NCBI RefSeq assembly: GCF_000772705.2 | Contig: NZ_JSBW02000096.1 | Location: forward strand, 124,001-188,000 | Direction: 5' to 3' | DNA from: Xanthomonas vasicola | Lineage (GTDB): Bacteria > Pseudomonadota > Gammaproteobacteria > Xanthomonadales > Xanthomonadaceae | Length of the DNA: 64,000 bases | Part shown: one piece after another, positions 43,619 to 52,784 of the stretch | How the letters are laid out: each line of letters begins with the position of its first letter | How positions within the stretch are numbered: position 1 is the first letter of the stretch | Program-made: the position numbers and the translations under genes | The notes under the pieces: model-generated | Told to the model about the DNA's origin: nothing | What the model saw: only the letters and a program-made list of their open reading frames with translations | Database searches by the model: none

Positions 43619-44872
43619 ATGAAGTCGAAGTCGATGTGCGCCACGGTGGGTCTGATCGCCATGTGCCTGGCCGGTTCCGCCGCCGCTGCTGGTAAACCGC
43701 TGTATCAAACCGGCCCTGCGCTGAGCCGCAGCGCCACCGCCACCGTAGCAGCCGAACCGTCGCTGCAACGCCTGTTGAGCGCCCCCTCCACTGCCAACGC
43801 GCAGGTGGTCCAGCTTGATGCCGGCGCGGTGACCGCCTCGGAAAAATTGCTGGAACTGCAGCTGGATGGCCAGACCATCACCGCCACTCAGGCCAAGGTC
43901 GATGCGCTGGAGGGCGGCGACAGCGTGTGGTACGGCAACCTGGGCCCGCGTGCCGGCAGCCGCGCACGCACGCTCTCGGGCGTCGATCCGCTGAACTCGG
44001 CCATCCTGGTGCGCAGCGGCGAGACCGTCACCGGCACCATTCGCTACGCCGGCAAGCTGTATCGCCTGCGTCCGCTCGCCGATGGTCGCCACGTGCTGGT
44101 GCAAGTGGATGAGCAACGCATGCCGCAGGAGCATCCGGCCGAATACAGCCTGCTGCCGAAGTTCGACATGCCCGGCGATGGACGCGTCACTGCCGCAGCT
44201 GCCTCATCAGGCAGCCCGGCGACCATTCGCGTGCTGGTGGTGGCCACCAACAAGGCCGTGACCGCTTACGGCGGCAACATGCAATCGCTGGTGCAGCTGG
44301 CGGTGGCCGAAGCCAACCAGGGCTACATCAATAGCAATGTCGGCATCACTATGCAGCTGGCGCGCTACGAGACCACCAGCTACACCGAAACCGGCAACTT
44401 CACCACCGACCTGCAGCGCTTCCGCGTGACCAACGACGGCTACATGGACAGCATCCATACCAGTCGCAACACCTACACCGCCGATGTGGGTGTGATTGTC
44501 CTGGACAACAGCAGCTACTGCGGTCTGGCATCGGGAATCGGCTCTAACGCCGCAAGCGCGTTCGCATCGGTGTACTGGGATTGCGCCACCGGCTACTACA
44601 GCTTCGCGCATGAAATCGGGCATCTGCAGAGCGCACGCCACGACGCCACCAACGACCCAAGCACATCGCCGTATGCCTATGGTCACGGCTACCGCTACGG
44701 CAACAGTTGGCGCACCATCATGGCCTACGACTGCTCCGGAGGCTGCCCGCGTCTGAACTACTGGTCCAACCCCAACATCAGCTACAACGGTGTGCCCATG
44801 GGTAATGCCAGCACCGCCGACAACCAACGCGTGCTGGTTAACACCAAGGCCACGATTGCCGGCTTCCGTTGA
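43619..44872 (+). CDS. Secreted metzincin-type zinc metalloprotease (M12-like)
   Basis: 417 residues: signal peptide (MKSKSMCATVGLIAMCLAGS...AAA), an N-terminal region of about 190 residues that probably acts as a propeptide, then the catalytic domain starting near SPATIRVLVVATNKAV. The zinc site is HEIGHLQSARHD, the metzincin HExxHxxxxxHD, and the Met-turn is TIMAYDCSGGC. The Gly normally at the eighth position of the metzincin helix is Ser here. The remaining cysteines (SYCGL, WDCATG) could form disulfides. A terminator follows. Probably exported by the type II system; substrate unknown. Confidence 0.87.
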   Translation: MKSKSMCATVGLIAMCLAGSAAAAGKPLYQTGPALSRSATATVAAEPSLQRLLSAPSTANAQVVQLDAGAVTASEKLLELQLDGQTITATQAKVDALEGGDSVWYGNLGPRAGSRARTLSGVDPLNSAILVRSGETVTGTIRYAGKLYRLRPLADGRHVLVQVDEQRMPQEHPAEYSLLPKFDMPGDGRVTAAAASSGSPATIRVLVVATNKAVTAYGGNMQSLVQLAVAEANQGYINSNVGITMQLARYETTSYTETGNFTTDLQRFRVTNDGYMDSIHTSRNTYTADVGVIVLDNSSYCGLASGIGSNAASAFASVYWDCATGYYSFAHEIGHLQSARHDATNDPSTSPYAYGHGYRYGNSWRTIMAYDCSGGCPRLNYWSNPNISYNGVPMGNASTADNQRVLVNTKATIAGFR

Positions 44873-44896
44873 GTCTTGTTGATTGATCCAAGCCTG

Positions 44897-44925
44897 GCCC
44901 GGCACCGCACGTGCCGGGCTTTTCT
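44897..44925 (+). terminator. Terminator after the metalloprotease gene
   Basis: Nine-base-pair perfect stem GCCCGGCAC/GTGCCGGGC with a five-base loop followed by TTTTCT, 24 bases beyond the stop codon. Confidence 0.85.
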
Positions 44926-45007
44926 ACGCTACACCCGCGCGCGTTGATCGCGCAGACTAGGCGCACCGCCGGTGACAACCGGCCCTGTCCCGTCGAGCGG
45001 AGCTTTC

Positions 45008-45427
45008 ATGTCCACGTCCCTGCACTTTGTGTTTGTTTTCCTGGCCGCGCTGACGCTTGCCGGATGCAAGCAGCAACCGGCCGAGCCCGTTGCCACACAG
45101 CCCACGCCTGCCGTTACCGCGCCTGCAGCGCCCGCCAGTGACGACGCGCAAACCCGCGCGCTGAATGCGCTTGAAGCCCGCTTGCAGAGCGACCATGTGT
45201 ACCCGGACAACTGCATCGGCATCATGGCCGAGGAAGGTGATGCGCCTTCGCCGGAGTCGTTCGATTTTGCGGTACGCGAACGCCACGGCGACGGTTGTCC
45301 CGGCGACCCGCAGACCAGCCCGGTACGCGACCGTTTCCGCGTGCAGGCCGATGGCACGTTGCTGTGGTACGACGTGGTGAACGGCGATTTCGTCGACTAT
45401 GCCGAGCGTGCGCGAAGCATGCAGTGA
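45008..45427 (+). CDS. Small lipoprotein of unknown function
   Basis: 139 residues. The signal peptide MSTSLHFVFVFLAALTLAGC ends in a clear lipobox LAGC, so the mature protein is lipid-anchored at the Cys. A Pro/Ala/Thr-rich linker follows, then a compact domain with YPDNCIGIMAEE, FAVRERHGDGCPGDP (two cysteines that could pair) and LLWYDVVNGDFV. No family recognised. Weak ribosome site; start chosen by the signal peptide. Confidence 0.75.
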   Translation: MSTSLHFVFVFLAALTLAGCKQQPAEPVATQPTPAVTAPAAPASDDAQTRALNALEARLQSDHVYPDNCIGIMAEEGDAPSPESFDFAVRERHGDGCPGDPQTSPVRDRFRVQADGTLLWYDVVNGDFVDYAERARSMQ

Positions 45428-45603
45428 TGCGTTGCGGTCGTCGATCGGCGTAGACGCGCGGATCTGCGTGCGTGCTTCAAGAAGAAGCACTTGAGACATC
45501 ACTTCATAGAGCCGTGAGGCGGTGGCGTGTGCCTCGGATGCGCTTGGATGATCCTGCGCGCGCATTGAATGCAGCATCGCCTTGCCAGTGCAAGCACAGC
45601 GCG

Positions 45604-46347
45604 CTACAGCGCCAACTGTTCCAGCGCCACGCCATCGGCATCCACACGCAAGACCGAGCCTTGTTCGTACCAGTCGCCCAGCACGATGCGCGTGCAGGTA
45701 TTACCGCCGGCCTGCACGGTGTGGATGGCAGGGCGATGGGTGTGGCCGTGGATCAGCCGGTCCAGCCCGTAACGCACGAAGGTGGCTTCCACTTCGGCCG
45801 GCGAGACGTCGGTGACGGTCTCCAAGCGCGCCTGGTCGCCCTGCCTGAGTTCTGCATGCCGCGCCTGACTAGCCGCGCGCGCCTGCTGCGCGAACGCCAC
45901 GCGTGCGGCCAGCGGCTGGGCCAGGAACTGCGCCTGAAACGCCGGGTCGCGTGTCTGCGCGCGAAACGCCTGGTAGGCCGTGTCGTCGGTGCACAGCAAA
46001 TCGCCGTGCATCAGCAGCGTGGTGTGCCCGTACAGATCGATCACGGTGGGGTCGGGCAGGATGCGGAAGCCCGCGCGCTGCGCGTAGGTGTCGCCCACCA
46101 GGAAGTCGCGGTTGCCGGCCATGAAGAACACTGGCACGCCGGCATTGGCCACCCCATACAGCGCCACTGCCACTGCATCGGCGGCAGTGGACGGCGTGCC
46201 GTCGCCGATCCAGGCTTCGAACAGATCACCCAGGATGTAGAGCGCGTCGCTGCCGGGTACCTGCGTGCGCACGAAATCCAGAAACAACTCGGTGATCGCC
46301 GGCCGGGCCGGGTCCAGATGCAGGTCGGAAATGAACAGGGTCGTCAT
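45604..46347 (-). CDS. lpxH: UDP-2,3-diacylglucosamine pyrophosphohydrolase
   Basis: Lipid A pathway enzyme that removes UMP from UDP-2,3-diacylglucosamine to give lipid X. 247 residues with every metallophosphoesterase metal motif: FISDLHLD (Asp8, His10), [30 protein letters not shown] and IHGHTHRPA. Start at 46347 is the ATG opening [11 protein letters not shown]. Stands alone. Confidence 0.94.
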   Translation of the reverse strand: MTTLFISDLHLDPARPAITELFLDFVRTQVPGSDALYILGDLFEAWIGDGTPSTAADAVAVALYGVANAGVPVFFMAGNRDFLVGDTYAQRAGFRILPDPTVIDLYGHTTLLMHGDLLCTDDTAYQAFRAQTRDPAFQAQFLAQPLAARVAFAQQARAASQARHAELRQGDQARLETVTDVSPAEVEATFVRYGLDRLIHGHTHRPAIHTVQAGGNTCTRIVLGDWYEQGSVLRVDADGVALEQLAL

Positions 46348-46985
46348 TGCGTCATTGTACGGCGGGAGCGCGGGGCGGTCAGGGGCGGGGATGGGAGATT
46401 TGTGATTCGGGAGTGGAGATTCGAGATTGGCGGATCATGGCTGATGAGTGATTTGGTATTAGACGTTGGGGCTTGTCGATCTGCTATTGGTGGTACACGT
46501 CAGTCATTGGCTTCGAAGCCACTGGCGATCAGTTTGAGTTGCCCAATGCCCGACGTCCGATGTCTCTGATCAGTGGTCACGCAGGCGTGGCGCTCGTGAG
46601 CATTACTCGGCACCAGAGCGTTACGCGCGGCGGCTATCATCAAGAGCGAAACGCAGCTCGCCCCTGCGGAAGAGGAATAGGGGTGAGGGTACGGGGCGAA
46701 GCCACACGCTGAAGTCGCACAGCTGCGCTATGTGGTTCCATTATCAACCTACGTGCAAGAGCAATTGATCGTGCAAGAACAATCGACGGTAAGTGCATCA
46801 AGCCTCGCACGTGCCCGTATCCGCCCCCTGCGTGGCGCCTTCTCCCCCATCAAGTAGGACAATATCCCGAAGGGAGAAGGGTGAGGCGAGGACGCGCTGC
46901 TGCCTGCTTGGTTCCGTCCCGGTTGCGCGTCGGTCTATCTTTCCGCCTGCCTGTCAGTAAGCCGCGCCCCGCCAATGGCTAGCGC
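46348..46985. repeat. Repeat-rich intergenic stretch
   Basis: About 640 bases without a gene. 46391-46437 contains degenerate tandem GGGAGATTTG/GGGAGTGGAGATTCG-type units. 46838-46846 (CCTTCTCCC) pairs with 46872-46880 (GGGAGAAGG) as a large palindrome, and 46655-46695 has a related GC-rich GGGGTGAGGG sequence. The 79-codon frame from 46473 to 46712 runs through these repeats and is not believable. Confidence 0.6.
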
Positions 46986-47528
46986 TTACCCCAACACCAC
47001 CGGCAGCCCCCACAGCGACAAACTGGCCAGCAGCACACCGATCACGGTGGCGGCCAGCACGTCGCTGGGATAATGCAATCCCAGCACCACGCGCGAGAGT
47101 GCCACGCCGGCCGAAAATGGCACCAGCAAGGGGGCGAGCCAGGGGTAGTAGGCCAGTGCCACGATGCTGAAGGAGACCGCGTGCAAGGTGTGGCCGGAGG
47201 GGAAGCTGAACTCGTCCAATGGTGCCACCCAGGCGCGAATGCGCACGTCCGCCGCATAGGGGCGCGGGCGGCGGGTCCAGCGCTTGAGCGCCTTGTACAA
47301 GGTCAGTGCGAGCACGCCGGTGGCGGCCATGTGCGCCGATGCACGCACGCCATCCATGCCGTCGAGCACCACCAACAAGCCCATCAAGGCGTACCAGAAC
47401 ACGCCGTCACCCAAGCGGCTGATGGTGGAGAACGCGCGCCGTACCGGGTTGCGCCGGCACCAGTGGTTGGCGCGTCGGCACCAGCGCGCTTCGTGGCCGC
47501 GCAAGACCTCAAGCCGCGTTGACGACAT
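46986..47528 (-). CDS. PAP2-family membrane phosphatase
   Basis: 180 residues with five to six hydrophobic segments and the three acid-phosphatase motifs: KRWTRRPRPY, FPSGHTLHAVSF and SRVVLGLHYPSDVLAA. Likely removes phosphate from a lipid phosphate or undecaprenyl pyrophosphate at the membrane surface. The ATG at 47528 lies inside the end of the preceding glycosyltransferase gene (20-base overlap), so the pair is translationally linked and may modify the same lipid. Confidence 0.87.
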   Translation of the reverse strand: MSSTRLEVLRGHEARWCRRANHWCRRNPVRRAFSTISRLGDGVFWYALMGLLVVLDGMDGVRASAHMAATGVLALTLYKALKRWTRRPRPYAADVRIRAWVAPLDEFSFPSGHTLHAVSFSIVALAYYPWLAPLLVPFSAGVALSRVVLGLHYPSDVLAATVIGVLLASLSLWGLPVVLG

Positions 47529-48645
47529 AACGCCCCCGTGCAGCGCTGATGTCCAGCAACAAGCCTTCGAAGTCGGAGACCACATTGTCCGGATGCAGTT
47601 TTTTCATCGATTGCGCCGCCGCGTTGCCGATGCGTTGGCGCAGTGCATCGTCTTCGGTGAGTGCGACAGCGGCCTGGATGAAGGCCTCGTCGGTGTCCAC
47701 CGCCGCGCCGGTCTGACCATTGTGCAGATATTCGCGTGCGGCGCCGTAATCGAAAGCGACCGTCGCCACGCCGCTGGCCATCGCTTCCAGCGTCACATTG
47801 CCGAAGGTTTCGCTGCGGCTGGGGAACAGGAATAGATCACCGCTGGCGAAGTGACGCGCCAGTGCATCGCCACGCTGGACGCCACAGAAAATGAAGTCGG
47901 GATTTTCGTGCGCAATCTTCTCGCGTGCCGGGCCATCGCCTACCCACACGAAGCGTGCTTTCGGGCGGATCTGTTGCAGCTTGCGAAAGGCGCGCACGGC
48001 CAGCCGCAGATTCTTTTCGTTGGCAATGCGCCCGACGTAGATGGCGGCAAAACCGTCGCCTTCGATGCCCCAGTCCGCGCGCAATGCAAGATCGCGACGA
48101 CCTGGATCGAATTGCTGGCTGTCCACTGCGCGCGCCAGCAATTGCACGCGCTCGAAGCCGCCTTCGCGCAGAAATTGTTGTAATTCGCGCGTGGGCACCA
48201 AGGTGGCATCGGCCTGGTTGTGGAAGCGCCGCATCCAGCGCAGCGCGGTGCCCTGCAGCCAGGCGGCGCCGTAGTCGGGCAGGTATTCGTCAAAGCGGGT
48301 GTGGAAGCCGGTAGCGACCGGGATGCCGAGCCGGCGTGCTGCACGCATTGCCGACCAGCCCAGCGGGCCTTCCGTGGCCACGTAGATCGCATCCGGTTGC
48401 GTGCTGCGCCAATGACGTACGAGACGGTGCGTGGCCGGCAGGCCGAATTTCAATCCCGGGTAGCGCGGCAGTGATGCCCCGCGCACCAGTAGCGCATCGG
48501 TCGTTGCGGTGTCGGTGCTCTGGCGTGGCCGCACCACATCCACGTGATGTCCGCGCGCGCGCAGGCCGGTTTCCAGGCCGTGCACGGTCAACGCAACACC
48601 GTTGACCTCGGGGGGATAGGTTTCGGTAACCATCGCGTAGCGCAT
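47509..48645 (-). CDS. Glycosyltransferase family 4, probable mannosyltransferase
   Basis: 378 residues of the GT-B fold. The opening MRYAMVTETYPPEVNGVALT and ATEGPLGWSAMRAARRLGIP resemble GDP-mannose-dependent alpha-mannosyltransferases (MgtA/PimB type); the C-terminal half has IYVGRIANEKNLRLAV, FPSRSETFGNVTLEAMASG (with the conserved Glu-x7-Glu) and VAFDYGAAREYL. The acceptor is likely a lipid such as diacylglycerol or a glycolipid, by family. Co-transcribed with the PAP2 gene. Confidence 0.87.
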   Translation of the reverse strand: MRYAMVTETYPPEVNGVALTVHGLETGLRARGHHVDVVRPRQSTDTATTDALLVRGASLPRYPGLKFGLPATHRLVRHWRSTQPDAIYVATEGPLGWSAMRAARRLGIPVATGFHTRFDEYLPDYGAAWLQGTALRWMRRFHNQADATLVPTRELQQFLREGGFERVQLLARAVDSQQFDPGRRDLALRADWGIEGDGFAAIYVGRIANEKNLRLAVRAFRKLQQIRPKARFVWVGDGPAREKIAHENPDFIFCGVQRGDALARHFASGDLFLFPSRSETFGNVTLEAMASGVATVAFDYGAAREYLHNGQTGAAVDTDEAFIQAAVALTEDDALRQRIGNAAAQSMKKLHPDNVVSDFEGLLLDISAARGRYVVNAA

Positions 48646-48730
48646 GCCCGTTCTCCCGTTTTCGCTAGCTTCCGGGAGTGCGATGGCATTGATGTTGCGC
48701 TAGTAAGACGTGGCGGTGACAGCTGTGACG

Positions 48731-48856
48731 GGAATGGAGAATCGGGAATCGGGAATCGGGAATCGCAAAGGCAGCGTGCTGCACCGGTTCGGCGCCATCG
48801 ACACCAGTCAGAAACTTCTAAGAGCCCCGTGGTGGTCTATTCCCGATTCCCGTCTG
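48731..48856. repeat. GGGAATCG tandem and inverted repeat
   Basis: Four to five units of GAATCGG in tandem lie at 48738-48766, and the reverse-complement form (ATTCCCGATTCCCG) lies at 48840-48854. Related single or double units occur at 46391-46437, 57569-57594 and, inverted, 59046-59063, always between genes. Confidence 0.65.
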
Positions 48857-48868
48857 ATGCCTCTGGCC

Positions 48869-50395
48869 TCAGGTCACAAACGGTTTGAACACAATTCCCA
48901 GGCCGGCCATGCTTTCGACTTCGCCGATCAGGTCGGCGCGTAGCAGTGGACGCGAGTCGATCCAGCTTTGCGACAGGATCAGCGATAGCCGGGTGTCGTC
49001 GGCGGTGAGTTCCAGGGTCGGAATCGGGTCCGACTCATGCGCGCGGTGCAGCAACACTGCCAGCCGCAGCAGTGCGGCATTGCGCCGGGTTGGCAGCAGC
49101 AGGCGGTCGGGCAGCGCATCGAACGCGGTCTTGGGTACATTGCGCCGGTGCGTGCGGACAAGCGCGGCCAGTACTTGCTGTTCCTGCCGGGAAAAACCGG
49201 CGATATCCGAGTGTTCGAGAATATAGCTGCCGTGCACGTGGTACTGGCTGTGCGCAATGATCAGTCCCAGCTCGTGCAGGCGCGCAGCGCGGCGCAGCAC
49301 CTGCGCATCGTCGCCATCCAGTTGCCAGGATTCGCAGACCTGGTCGAACAGCCGGCAGGCGGTGGCTTCCACGCGTGCCGCCTGGACTTCGTCGATCCCG
49401 TAGCGCTGCACCAACGATGCTACCGAACTGTCGCGCGGATCATTTTCGCCACCGCGGCCAAGCATGTCGTACAGGATGCCTTCGCGCATCGCCGCCTTGC
49501 TGACCATCAGTTTCTCCAGACCCAGCGCCTGAAATGCCGCTTCCAGCACCAAGATGCCGCCAGCGATGATCGGCCGCCGTTCGGCCGCCAGGCCGGGCAG
49601 CTGGATGTCTTCGATGCGCTTGGCCTTGAGCAGCTCATCGCGCAGCGCCGGCAGTGCCTGCGCCGTGATCGCGCCCTTGGTCAGCTTCATCGCCGCACAC
49701 ATCTCGCCAATGGCTTTGTGGGTGCCGGACGAACCGATCGCCTCGTGCCAGCCCAGTGCCTTGTACTGGCCGGCGAATTGCTGGAACTCGGCGCCGATCT
49801 CGGTCAGCGCATCTTTCCATTTCTTCTTCGACAATTTGCCGCCGGGGAAAAACCGCCGCGTGCTGGCGATGCAACCGGCCTGCAGACTTTCGCGTTCCAG
49901 CGTCTGAAACCCGCGGCCGATGATGAACTCGGTCGAGCCGCCGCCGATGTCGATCACCAGCCGGCGTTGATCCGACTTGGGCGGTTGCGCATGCGCAACA
50001 CCGAGATAGATCAGGCGCGCTTCCTCCCGCCCGCTGACCACTTCGATCGCATGGCCCAGCGCGGTTTCGGCGGGCATCAAAAACGCTTGCGGCGAACGCA
50101 GCTGACGCACTGTGTTGGTGGCCAAGGCGCGCACGCGCAGCGAGGGCACGTCGCGAATGCGCTGGCCGAAGCGCGCCAGGCATTCGAGCGCGCGCTGACG
50201 TGCTTCGTTGGAGAGCCCACCTTTGCCATCCAGGCCATCGGCCATGCGCACGGTTTCACGCAGGCGATCGACGACGCGCAGCTGACCCATCAGGTAGCGC
50301 GCAATGACCATGTGGAAACTGTTGGAGCCTAGGTCGATGGCGGCGAGAAAATCGCCATCGCGCAGGGGCGGAATCGTGGAGGAGGGCATTGGCAT
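48869..50395 (-). CDS. ppx: Exopolyphosphatase
   Basis: Releases orthophosphate from the ends of polyphosphate. 508 residues: N-terminal actin-like ATPase fold with LAAIDLGSNSFHM, IDIGGGSTEFIIG and GSSGTHKAIGEM, and a C-terminal HD-like helical domain (ARLHELGLIIAHSQYHVHG) as in long Ppx/GppA proteins. Located after ppk in the same direction; the order phoB-phoR-ppk-ppx puts polyphosphate turnover beside phosphate sensing. An ATG at 50389 is an alternative start. Confidence 0.93.
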   Translation of the reverse strand: MPMPSSTIPPLRDGDFLAAIDLGSNSFHMVIARYLMGQLRVVDRLRETVRMADGLDGKGGLSNEARQRALECLARFGQRIRDVPSLRVRALATNTVRQLRSPQAFLMPAETALGHAIEVVSGREEARLIYLGVAHAQPPKSDQRRLVIDIGGGSTEFIIGRGFQTLERESLQAGCIASTRRFFPGGKLSKKKWKDALTEIGAEFQQFAGQYKALGWHEAIGSSGTHKAIGEMCAAMKLTKGAITAQALPALRDELLKAKRIEDIQLPGLAAERRPIIAGGILVLEAAFQALGLEKLMVSKAAMREGILYDMLGRGGENDPRDSSVASLVQRYGIDEVQAARVEATACRLFDQVCESWQLDGDDAQVLRRAARLHELGLIIAHSQYHVHGSYILEHSDIAGFSRQEQQVLAALVRTHRRNVPKTAFDALPDRLLLPTRRNAALLRLAVLLHRAHESDPIPTLELTADDTRLSLILSQSWIDSRPLLRADLIGEVESMAGLGIVFKPFVT

Positions 50396-50565
50396 GGCCG
50401 CATGGTAGCCGATGGGCCGTTGGCCCGTGAAAGGTCATGCGTGGACCCATCAGGGTCAGGGCGCAGTCGGTGCTCGGAATCGCTGGATGCCACCTGCAGG
50501 TCACCGTTGCGGGCATGCCGCTCGCCTTCGCGGACGGCTTCCCACCTTGCGTGCTGCGGCGTTGC

Positions 50566-52680
50566 TCAGATCCGATCGAGCAAGGTCATCTGCGCCGAAT
50601 GGGGTGGCTCGCCCGGGGCAGGCGTGCGCTTGTGGTACACGCCTTCGGCGTCCAGCTCCCAGGCGCTGACGTTGTCGTCCAGATAGTTCTGCAGTACCTC
50701 GCGGTAGACGCGCTTGGCCAGGTCCGGTTCCAGGATCGGGAAACAGGTTTCCACCCGCCGCAGCAGGTTGCGTTCCAGCCAGTCGGCGCTGGCGCAATAC
50801 AACTCGGCGGCGCCATCGTTGCCGAACCAGTACACGCGGCTATGTTCCAGAAATCGCCCCACGATCGAGCGCACGCGGATGTTGTCCGACACGCCCGGCA
50901 CGCCGGGACGCAGCGTGCAGGCGCCACGCACGATCAGATCGATCTGCACCCCAGCCTGCGAGGCGGTATACAGCGCACGCACCACTTGCGGCTCGTTGAG
51001 GGCGTTCATCTTGGCGATGATGCGGCCCGGGCGACCCTTGCGGGCCAGTCGCGTTTCACGATCGATCCGCTTCAGCACGCCGGCATGCAGCGTAAACGGA
51101 GACTGCAGCAACTGTTCCAGCTTCATGCGCGGGGCAAGCCCGGACAACTGCTGAAACAGCATGTGCACGTCGTTGCCGATCTCCACCTCGGCGGTGATCA
51201 GGCTGATGTCGGTATACAGGCGCGCGGTGCCGCTGTGGTAATTGCCGGTGCCCAGGTGCACGTAGCGTTTGAGCTTGCGGCCCTCGCGCCGCACGATCAG
51301 CAGCATCTTGGCGTGGGTCTTGAAACCGACCACGCCATAGACCACCTGCACGCCGGCTTCCTGCAGCTTGTCGGCCAGGCCCAGGTTGGCTTCTTCGTCG
51401 AAGCGCGCACGCAACTCCACCACCACGGTGACGTCCTTGCCGTTGCGCGCGGCCAGAATCAGTGCATCGACAATCAACGAATCCTTGCCGGTGCGGTACA
51501 GCGTCTGCTTGATCGCCAGCACGTTCGGGTCGACCGCAGCTTGACGGATCACGTCCAGCACCGCAGTGAACGCATCGAAGGGGTGGTGCAGCAACACGTC
51601 GCCCTTTTTGACGATCTCGAAGATGCCCTCGCTGTCGCGCAAGGTGCGCGGATTGAACGAGGGGTACTTGAGTTCGGGACGTTGCACCAGGTCATAGACC
51701 TGCGTGACGCGGCTCAGGTTGACCGGCCCGACAATGCGGTACACCGCGTTTTCGTTCAGGCCGAAATTCTGCAGCAAGGTGCGCAGTATCGGCGCCGGGC
51801 AATCGTGCGCGATCTCCAGCCGCACCGCCGGCCGGTAGCCGCGCGTGACCAACTCGTCACGCAAGGCCAGCGCCAGGTTTTCGACTTCTTCCTCGTCCAC
51901 CACCAACTCGGAATTGCGGGTGACGCGGAACTGATACGAGCCCATGACTTGCATGCCCGGGAACAGTTCGTCGACGAATTCGGACAACACCGAGGACAAA
52001 AACACGAAACTCTGCGCGCCCTCCGGCGACAGGCTTGCCGGCAGCTGGATGATGCGTGGTAGCGAACGCGGTGCGCGCACGATAGCCAGATGCCCGGCGC
52101 GGCCGAACGCGTCCTGGCCTTCCAGCACCACCACGATGTTCAAGGTCTTGTTGAGGATCTTCGGGAACGGGTGCGCCGGATCCAGGCCCAACGGCGACAA
52201 CACCGGCATGATCTCGTTGCGGAAGTACGCACGCAGCCAGCGTTTCTGGCGCGAGGTCCAGGCCAAGCGGCTGAGCACGGCAACGCCGGCATCTTCCATC
52301 GCCGGGCGTAGCACTTCATTCCATGCGTGGTATTGCTGCTCGACCAACTTGGCAGCGCGATCGTGCACGGCATTGAGGATGGCGGTCGGGCTCAGACCGT
52401 CGGGTGCCGGCGGCAGCCCGAACTCCTGCGCATGCCGCACGGTGGCTGCGCGGATTTCGAAGAATTCGTCCAGATTGGTGCACGAGATGCACAGGAAGCG
52501 CAGCCGCTCCAGCAATGGCACCTGCTCATCGAGCGCCTGCGCCAGCACCCGGAAGTTGAAGTCCAGCTGCGAGAGCTCGCGGTTGATGTACAACGCCGGA
52601 TCACGCAACGGATCGCTGGCGATATCGTCACCGGGTGTGATGTCGTGCAGTTCTTTGGCGTGGCCCATGGAATCAATCAT
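50566..52680 (-). CDS. ppk: Polyphosphate kinase
   Basis: Makes polyphosphate from ATP at the inner membrane. About 704 residues: the N-terminal domain starting INRELSQLDFNFRVL, the phosphotransfer region with GKDVTVVVELRARFDEEANL, the catalytic His in VGFKTHAKMLLIVRREG, and the second active-site His region (HLGTGNYHSGTARLYTD). The first codon of the open frame is TTG at 52683; ATG at 52680 or 52668 is more likely. It lies about 100 bases downstream of phoR in the same direction. Confidence 0.95.
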   Translation of the reverse strand: MIDSMGHAKELHDITPGDDIASDPLRDPALYINRELSQLDFNFRVLAQALDEQVPLLERLRFLCISCTNLDEFFEIRAATVRHAQEFGLPPAPDGLSPTAILNAVHDRAAKLVEQQYHAWNEVLRPAMEDAGVAVLSRLAWTSRQKRWLRAYFRNEIMPVLSPLGLDPAHPFPKILNKTLNIVVVLEGQDAFGRAGHLAIVRAPRSLPRIIQLPASLSPEGAQSFVFLSSVLSEFVDELFPGMQVMGSYQFRVTRNSELVVDEEEVENLALALRDELVTRGYRPAVRLEIAHDCPAPILRTLLQNFGLNENAVYRIVGPVNLSRVTQVYDLVQRPELKYPSFNPRTLRDSEGIFEIVKKGDVLLHHPFDAFTAVLDVIRQAAVDPNVLAIKQTLYRTGKDSLIVDALILAARNGKDVTVVVELRARFDEEANLGLADKLQEAGVQVVYGVVGFKTHAKMLLIVRREGRKLKRYVHLGTGNYHSGTARLYTDISLITAEVEIGNDVHMLFQQLSGLAPRMKLEQLLQSPFTLHAGVLKRIDRETRLARKGRPGRIIAKMNALNEPQVVRALYTASQAGVQIDLIVRGACTLRPGVPGVSDNIRVRSIVGRFLEHSRVYWFGNDGAAELYCASADWLERNLLRRVETCFPILEPDLAKRVYREVLQNYLDDNVSAWELDAEGVYHKRTPAPGEPPHSAQMTLLDRI

Positions 52681-52784
52681 CAAGACGGGTTATGTGCGTG
52701 GTTACCGCGCAACTGCAGCGCAGGCGATGCGGCGCGCGCTGAACGCGACCATCGCGCCGCGTTGTGGCGCGCACTGACTACATA

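Noticed and set aside
46473-46712. 79-codon frame between lpxH and the PAP2 gene
   Set aside because: Passes through intergenic repeats; no start signal.
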